This document shows, in pieces, positions 60,503 to 64,000 of a stretch of DNA of 64,000 bases. The notes under the pieces are model-generated. The model did no database searches. It worked only from the letters and a program-made list of their open reading frames with translations, and was not told where the DNA came from. The position numbers and the translations under genes were made by a program. Origin of the DNA: Streptomyces sp. SA15 (GTDB lineage Bacteria; Actinomycetota; Actinomycetes; Streptomycetales; Streptomycetaceae); assembly GCF_002291145.1 (NCBI RefSeq), contig NZ_NTGE01000215.1:1-64000 (forward strand). Direction: 5' to 3'. Positions within the stretch are counted from its first letter, which is position 1. Every line of letters starts with the position of its first letter.

Positions 60503-60888
60503 CCGTCGCGTCCCGCGTACTGGAAGACCATGCCGAACACCCCGTGCCCGAGGACGCCCAGACCGAGGAGGGCGAGCCACAGGCCGTAGACCACGCCGAG
60601 GGCGAGGAGGACGGAGCCCAGCGCGGTGGTGATCGGCCAGGGGCTGTGTGGTGAGAAGAAGTCCAACGGGCCTGCGGTGTCGACGACTTCGGCGTCCTTC
60701 CGGTCCTGGGCCCGCTTGCCGCGCCGGCGGTACTGGACGTGCAGGAAGAAGGCGACAAGCGCGGCCATCAGGAAGGCGAGGGTCAGGACCGCCGTGCCGG
60801 CGGGCTCCCGCGAGCGCCAGCCGTAGCCGAGGGCGGTGACCACGAAGAAGGTCGCCACGCCGGTGAACAGGCGGGCCTCGGTGCGCAT
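60448..60888 (-). CDS. ctaF: Cytochrome c oxidase subunit IV, actinobacterial CtaF-type
   Basis: 146 residues with four membrane segments. The sequence MRTEARLFTGVATFFVVTAL, the loop with DAEVVDTAGPLDFFSPHSPW and the end HGVFGMVFQYAGRDG match the CtaF family, specific to the actinobacterial bcc-aa3 branch. Its ATG shares a base with the CtaD stop, so the two are coupled. The last 55 bases overlap the end of the converging qcrB gene, so transcripts from the two strands are complementary there. Confidence 0.9.
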   Translation of the reverse strand: MRTEARLFTGVATFFVVTALGYGWRSREPAGTAVLTLAFLMAALVAFFLHVQYRRRGKRAQDRKDAEVVDTAGPLDFFSPHSPWPITTALGSVLLALGVVYGLWLALLGLGVLGHGVFGMVFQYAGRDGQGSNSPSRGGGSSTPSS

Positions 60889-62582
60889 CACGTCTCCTTC
60901 GGTACGTCCGGGTGGTGCAGGTCGAACGCCGGTGACTCGGATCGGATCCGGGGCAGCGCCGTGAAGTTGTGGCGCGGGGGCGGGCAGGTGGTGGCCCACT
61001 CCAGGGAGCGGCCGTAGCCCCAGGGGTCGTCGGTGTCGACTTGCCGGCCGTAGTGGGTGGTGTGCCACACGTTGTAGAGGAACGGCAGCGTGGACAGGCC
61101 GAGCAGGAACGCGCCGGTGCTGCTGATCGTGTTGAGGAGCGTGAAGCCGTCCGCGGCCAGGTAGTCGGCGTAGCGGCGGGGCATGCCCTCCTCGCCGAGC
61201 CAGTGCTGGACGAGGAAGGTGGTCTGGAAGCCGGTGAACAGCGTCCAGAAGTGGATCTTCCCGAGGCGTTCGTCGAGCGTCTTGCCGGTGAACTTCGGCC
61301 ACCAGAAGTAGAAGCCGGCGAACATCGCGAACACCACCGTGCCGAACAGCACGTAGTGCAGGTGGGCGACGATGAAGTACGAGTCGGTGAGGTGGAAGTC
61401 CAGCGGCGGGGAGGCGATCAGGACGCCGCTCATGCCGCCGAGCAGGAACGTGACAAGGAAGCCGCACGCCCACAGCATGGGTGTCTCGAAGGACAGCGAT
61501 CCCTTCACCATCGTGCCGATCCAGTTGAAGAACTTCACCCCGGTCGGCACGGCGATGAGGAAGGACATCAGGGAGAAGAACGGCAGCAGGACGGCACCGG
61601 TGGCGAACATGTGGTGGGCCCACACCACCGCGGACAACATCGTGATGGCGATGGTGGCGCCGACGAGACTGACGTAACCGAAGATCGGTTTGCGGCTGAA
61701 CACCGGGATGATCTCGGAGACGATGCCGAAGAACGGCAGGGCGACGATGTAGACCTCGGGGTGCCCGAAGAACCAGAACAGGTGCTGCCACAGCAGCGGT
61801 CCTCCGCTCGCCGCGTCGTAGATGTGCGCGCCGAACTTCCGGTCCGCCTCCAGGGCGAGCAGGGCGGCGGTCAGCACGGGGAACGCGGGCAGCACGAGGA
61901 TCGAGGTGAACAGCACGTTCCAGGTGAAGATCGGCATCCGGAACATGGTCATGCCGGGGGCGCGCAGGCACAGGATCGTGGTGATGAAGTTGACCGCGCC
62001 GAGCGTGGTGCTGACGCCGGTCACCACCAGGCCCATCACCCACAGGTCACCGCCCGCGCCGGGGCTGCGGACCGCGCTGTTGAGCGGGGCGTAGGCGAAC
62101 CAGCCGAAGCCGGCCGCTCCCCCGGGCACGAGGAAGCCGGAGACCACCATCAGGCCGCCGAACAGGTACAGCCAGTACGACAGCGCGTTGAGTCTCGGGA
62201 ACGCGACGTCCGGGGCGCCGATCTGCAACGGCATGACCGCGTTGGCGAAGCCCGCGAACAGCGGGGTGGCGAACAGCAGCATCATGACGGTGCCGTGGAC
62301 GGTGAACAGCTGGTTGTACTGGTGGGGACTGAACAACTGCAGCCCCGGCCGGGCGAGTTCGGCTCGCATCAGCAGGGCGAGGATGCCGCCGAAGAGGAAG
62401 AAGGAGAAGGCGGTGGCCATGTAGAGGTTGCCGATGACCTTGTGGTCGGTGGTCGTCGCCCAGCGCAGCAGGGCCCGCCCCAGTCTCCTGCTCGTACGCG
62501 GCCGCGGCGGCGCCTGACGCGGCCGGTGCGTCCTGTCGTCCACCGCCATGCGTGGGCGGGTACCCGGGCACGAAGGGGTCAC
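60888..62582 (-). CDS. ctaD: Cytochrome c oxidase subunit I (aa3 type)
   Basis: About 564 residues with twelve membrane helices. It contains TTTDHKVIGNLYMATAF, the low-spin haem a region FTVHGTVMM, the CuB/Tyr motif HPEVYIVALPFFG, the CuB His pair in VVWAHHMFATG and the haem a3 ligand region AHLHYVLFG. It reduces oxygen to water and pumps protons, accepting electrons from subunit II, which is absent from this window. Two starts are possible: GTG 62582, overlapping the GH15 stop (GTGA), or ATG 62549 with no clear ribosome site. The coupled GTG is used here. Confidence 0.92.
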   Translation of the reverse strand: MTPSCPGTRPRMAVDDRTHRPRQAPPRPRTSRRLGRALLRWATTTDHKVIGNLYMATAFSFFLFGGILALLMRAELARPGLQLFSPHQYNQLFTVHGTVMMLLFATPLFAGFANAVMPLQIGAPDVAFPRLNALSYWLYLFGGLMVVSGFLVPGGAAGFGWFAYAPLNSAVRSPGAGGDLWVMGLVVTGVSTTLGAVNFITTILCLRAPGMTMFRMPIFTWNVLFTSILVLPAFPVLTAALLALEADRKFGAHIYDAASGGPLLWQHLFWFFGHPEVYIVALPFFGIVSEIIPVFSRKPIFGYVSLVGATIAITMLSAVVWAHHMFATGAVLLPFFSLMSFLIAVPTGVKFFNWIGTMVKGSLSFETPMLWACGFLVTFLLGGMSGVLIASPPLDFHLTDSYFIVAHLHYVLFGTVVFAMFAGFYFWWPKFTGKTLDERLGKIHFWTLFTGFQTTFLVQHWLGEEGMPRRYADYLAADGFTLLNTISSTGAFLLGLSTLPFLYNVWHTTHYGRQVDTDDPWGYGRSLEWATTCPPPRHNFTALPRIRSESPAFDLHHPDVPKET

Positions 62583-64000
62583 TCACCGAGGCGGACGGCC
62601 GACTCCAGCAGCAGGGCGTGGACGAAGGCCTGCGGGAGATTGCCGCGCAGTTGGCGCTGGGCGACATCGAACTCCTCCGCGTACAGGCCCGCTCCGCCGC
62701 AGGCACCCCGGTTGCGCTCGAACCAGCGGTACGCCTCCATATTCCGGCCCTGCTGGTGTTCGGCGAGCGCCATCACGAATCCGCACAGCAGGAAGGCGCC
62801 CTCGGCGTCCTCCAGCGGGCGGTCGTCGTGGCGGAAGCGGTAGATGAAGTAGTCCTGCGCCAGTTCGCGGCGGCAGGTGGCGAGGGTGGCGCCGGTGCGT
62901 ACGTCACTGGCGGACAGCGCGCCGCGTACGGCTGGCAGCAGCAAGGCTGCGTCCACCGCCGGGTCGTCGGGGGTGCGCTGCCAGTGTCCGTCGGGGTGCA
63001 CGCTGCTGCGCGCGGTGGCGCCGAGGATCATGTCGGCCAGGCGGGTGCAGGTCACCGCGACCGGGTGGCGGGGCACCGCGTCGGCCACGGCCCGCAGGCC
63101 GGCGACGCAGATGAGCCTGCTGTGGGTCCACAGCCGGGCGCTCAACTCCCAGATGCCGGCGTCCGGTTCCCGCCACCGTTCGCCGATCGCGCGCACGGCG
63201 AGGTCGACCGCCTGCCAGTCGTGGTCGTCGAGCCGGTCGAGGCGTGCGGCGGCGGCGAACAGCAGCAGGGCCTCGCCGAAGCAGTCGAGCTGGAACTGTT
63301 CGCTCACCCGGTTGCCCACGCGGTCGAAGCCGCCCGGGTAGCCGGGCAGTTCGAGGTCGCGCTGGTCGGGGACGGGGCTGCCGTGCACGGTGTAGGCGGG
63401 GGCCAGTCGGGGTCCGTCCGCGTGCAGCCGTGCGGCGACGAAGCGGACGGCGGCGTCCAGGAGGTCGTACGCGCCGGCGGCGGCCGCGGCCTGCCCGGCG
63501 AGGCTCTGGTCGCGGATCCACACGTACCGGTAGTCGTAGTTGCGGCCTTCCTCGGCGCGCTCGGGCAGGCTGGTGGTGGCGGACGCGACCATGCCCCCGC
63601 CGCGCGTGGTCAGCCCGCGCAGCACGGCGTAGGCCCGGCGTGCGCCCCCCACGGCGACGGTGTCCTCCAGCGCGGGCACGGCCTGCCGCCAGGCGGCCTC
63701 GGTGGCGGCCCAGGTCCGTTCGGCCCGCGGGAGGTCGGCGGGCAGCTCGGAGACGGCGCACTCCAGGACCAGATCGTGCCGCTCGCCAGGCTTGAGCGCG
63801 ATGTCGGCCCGCAGGCCCTGTTCGCCGGCGACGGCGTGCGGGGCGCCCTGCCAGCGGAGGCGGTGATCGCCGGTACGCAGCTCCCACACGCCGTCGTCGC
63901 CGCGCCGGAGGGAGTCGATCGGATCGCCGCCGTATCCCCCGTGCGGGTCGAGGACGACGGAGAACCGGGCGGGCCCGTCCACGGCCCTCAGCTGCCGCAG
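62579..64000 (-). CDS. GH15 family glycosidase (glucoamylase/trehalase-like), partial at the 5' end
   Basis: At least 473 residues, entering from the right edge. The C-terminal (alpha/alpha)6 barrel is clear: YDYRYVWIRDQSLAGQAAAA, then PGYPGGFDRVGNRVSEQFQLD, and FLLCGFVMALAEHQQGRNME with FDVAQRQLRGNLPQAF. The N-terminal beta-sandwich is present in part (FSVVLDPHGGYGG). The family contains glucoamylases, alpha,alpha-trehalases and isomaltases, and actinobacterial members like this one are often trehalases; the substrate is not resolved. Its stop overlaps the ctaD start, an unexpected partner for an oxidase gene. Confidence 0.85.
   Translation of the reverse strand: MRQLRAVDGPARFSVVLDPHGGYGGDPIDSLRRGDDGVWELRTGDHRLRWQGAPHAVAGEQGLRADIALKPGERHDLVLECAVSELPADLPRAERTWAATEAAWRQAVPALEDTVAVGGARRAYAVLRGLTTRGGGMVASATTSLPERAEEGRNYDYRYVWIRDQSLAGQAAAAAGAYDLLDAAVRFVAARLHADGPRLAPAYTVHGSPVPDQRDLELPGYPGGFDRVGNRVSEQFQLDCFGEALLLFAAAARLDRLDDHDWQAVDLAVRAIGERWREPDAGIWELSARLWTHSRLICVAGLRAVADAVPRHPVAVTCTRLADMILGATARSSVHPDGHWQRTPDDPAVDAALLLPAVRGALSASDVRTGATLATCRRELAQDYFIYRFRHDDRPLEDAEGAFLLCGFVMALAEHQQGRNMEAYRWFERNRGACGGAGLYAEEFDVAQRQLRGNLPQAFVHALLLESAVRLGE

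Noticed and set aside
1..64000. CRISPR arrays, rRNA and tRNA genes, integrase genes, origins
   Set aside because: No regular spacer-repeat series, no tRNA cloverleaf or rRNA sequence, and no tyrosine or serine integrase frame was recognised on either strand.

Overview
The window is high-GC, densely coded DNA with Streptomyces-type gene content: many GTG starts, Tat-type secretion signals, ricin-B and CBM35-like modules on secreted enzymes, DUF418 and DUF6479 proteins, and actinobacterial CtaF. No rRNA, tRNA or CRISPR array was seen. Most of it reads as a plant cell-wall polysaccharide utilisation island set between ordinary metabolic genes.

Layout. (1) 1-3668: end of a probable alcohol dehydrogenase, a 3-hydroxyisobutyryl-CoA hydrolase-like enzyme, an iron-containing alcohol dehydrogenase and a divergent LysR regulator. 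(2) 3710-55910: a region bounded by a 24-bp inverted repeat (21/24 identical), flanked on both sides by GTGC, with extra copies of the inner repeat at each end and a TniQ-like remnant at the right end. I read it as the outline of a decayed, cargo-carrying transposon of about 52 kb. (3) 55916-64000: acyl-CoA dehydrogenase, copper-storage protein, ChaB, small Streptomyces proteins, cytochrome b (QcrB-like), cytochrome oxidase CtaF and CtaD, and a GH15 enzyme running off the right edge.

Inside the island, 4.4-12.5 kb holds a broken PL11 rhamnogalacturonan lyase, a 2-hydroxyacid dehydrogenase, a LacI regulator, two decayed loci and a sugar ABC importer (binding protein plus two permeases). From 30.39 kb leftward to 12.67 kb runs an 11-gene array of secreted enzymes: PL9, GH43, GH53, an alpha/beta hydrolase with lectin repeats, CE12, three GH43, GH62, GH30 and a further GH43. 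These fit the degradation of pectin side chains, arabinan, galactan and arabinoxylan. LacI-type palindromes (TGTT-AA-CG-TT-AACA pattern) lie at the LacI gene, the decayed gene beside it, the ABC operon and the head of the enzyme array, so one regulator probably controls import and digestion. A second small module (GH30_5 endo-beta-1,6-galactanase plus a BNR-4 protein, with a DeoR/LacI hybrid regulator) fits arabinogalactan-protein side chains.

From 37 to 55 kb the island is patchy: truncated dehydrogenase, chimeric universal stress gene, SGNH hydrolase, PadR with an NTF2-like protein, three DUF418 membrane protein copies (one broken), an ABC exporter, a two-component system, a frameshifted membrane gene, and one intact and one truncated FAD oxidoreductase. 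The number of broken genes suggests repeated insertion and deletion.
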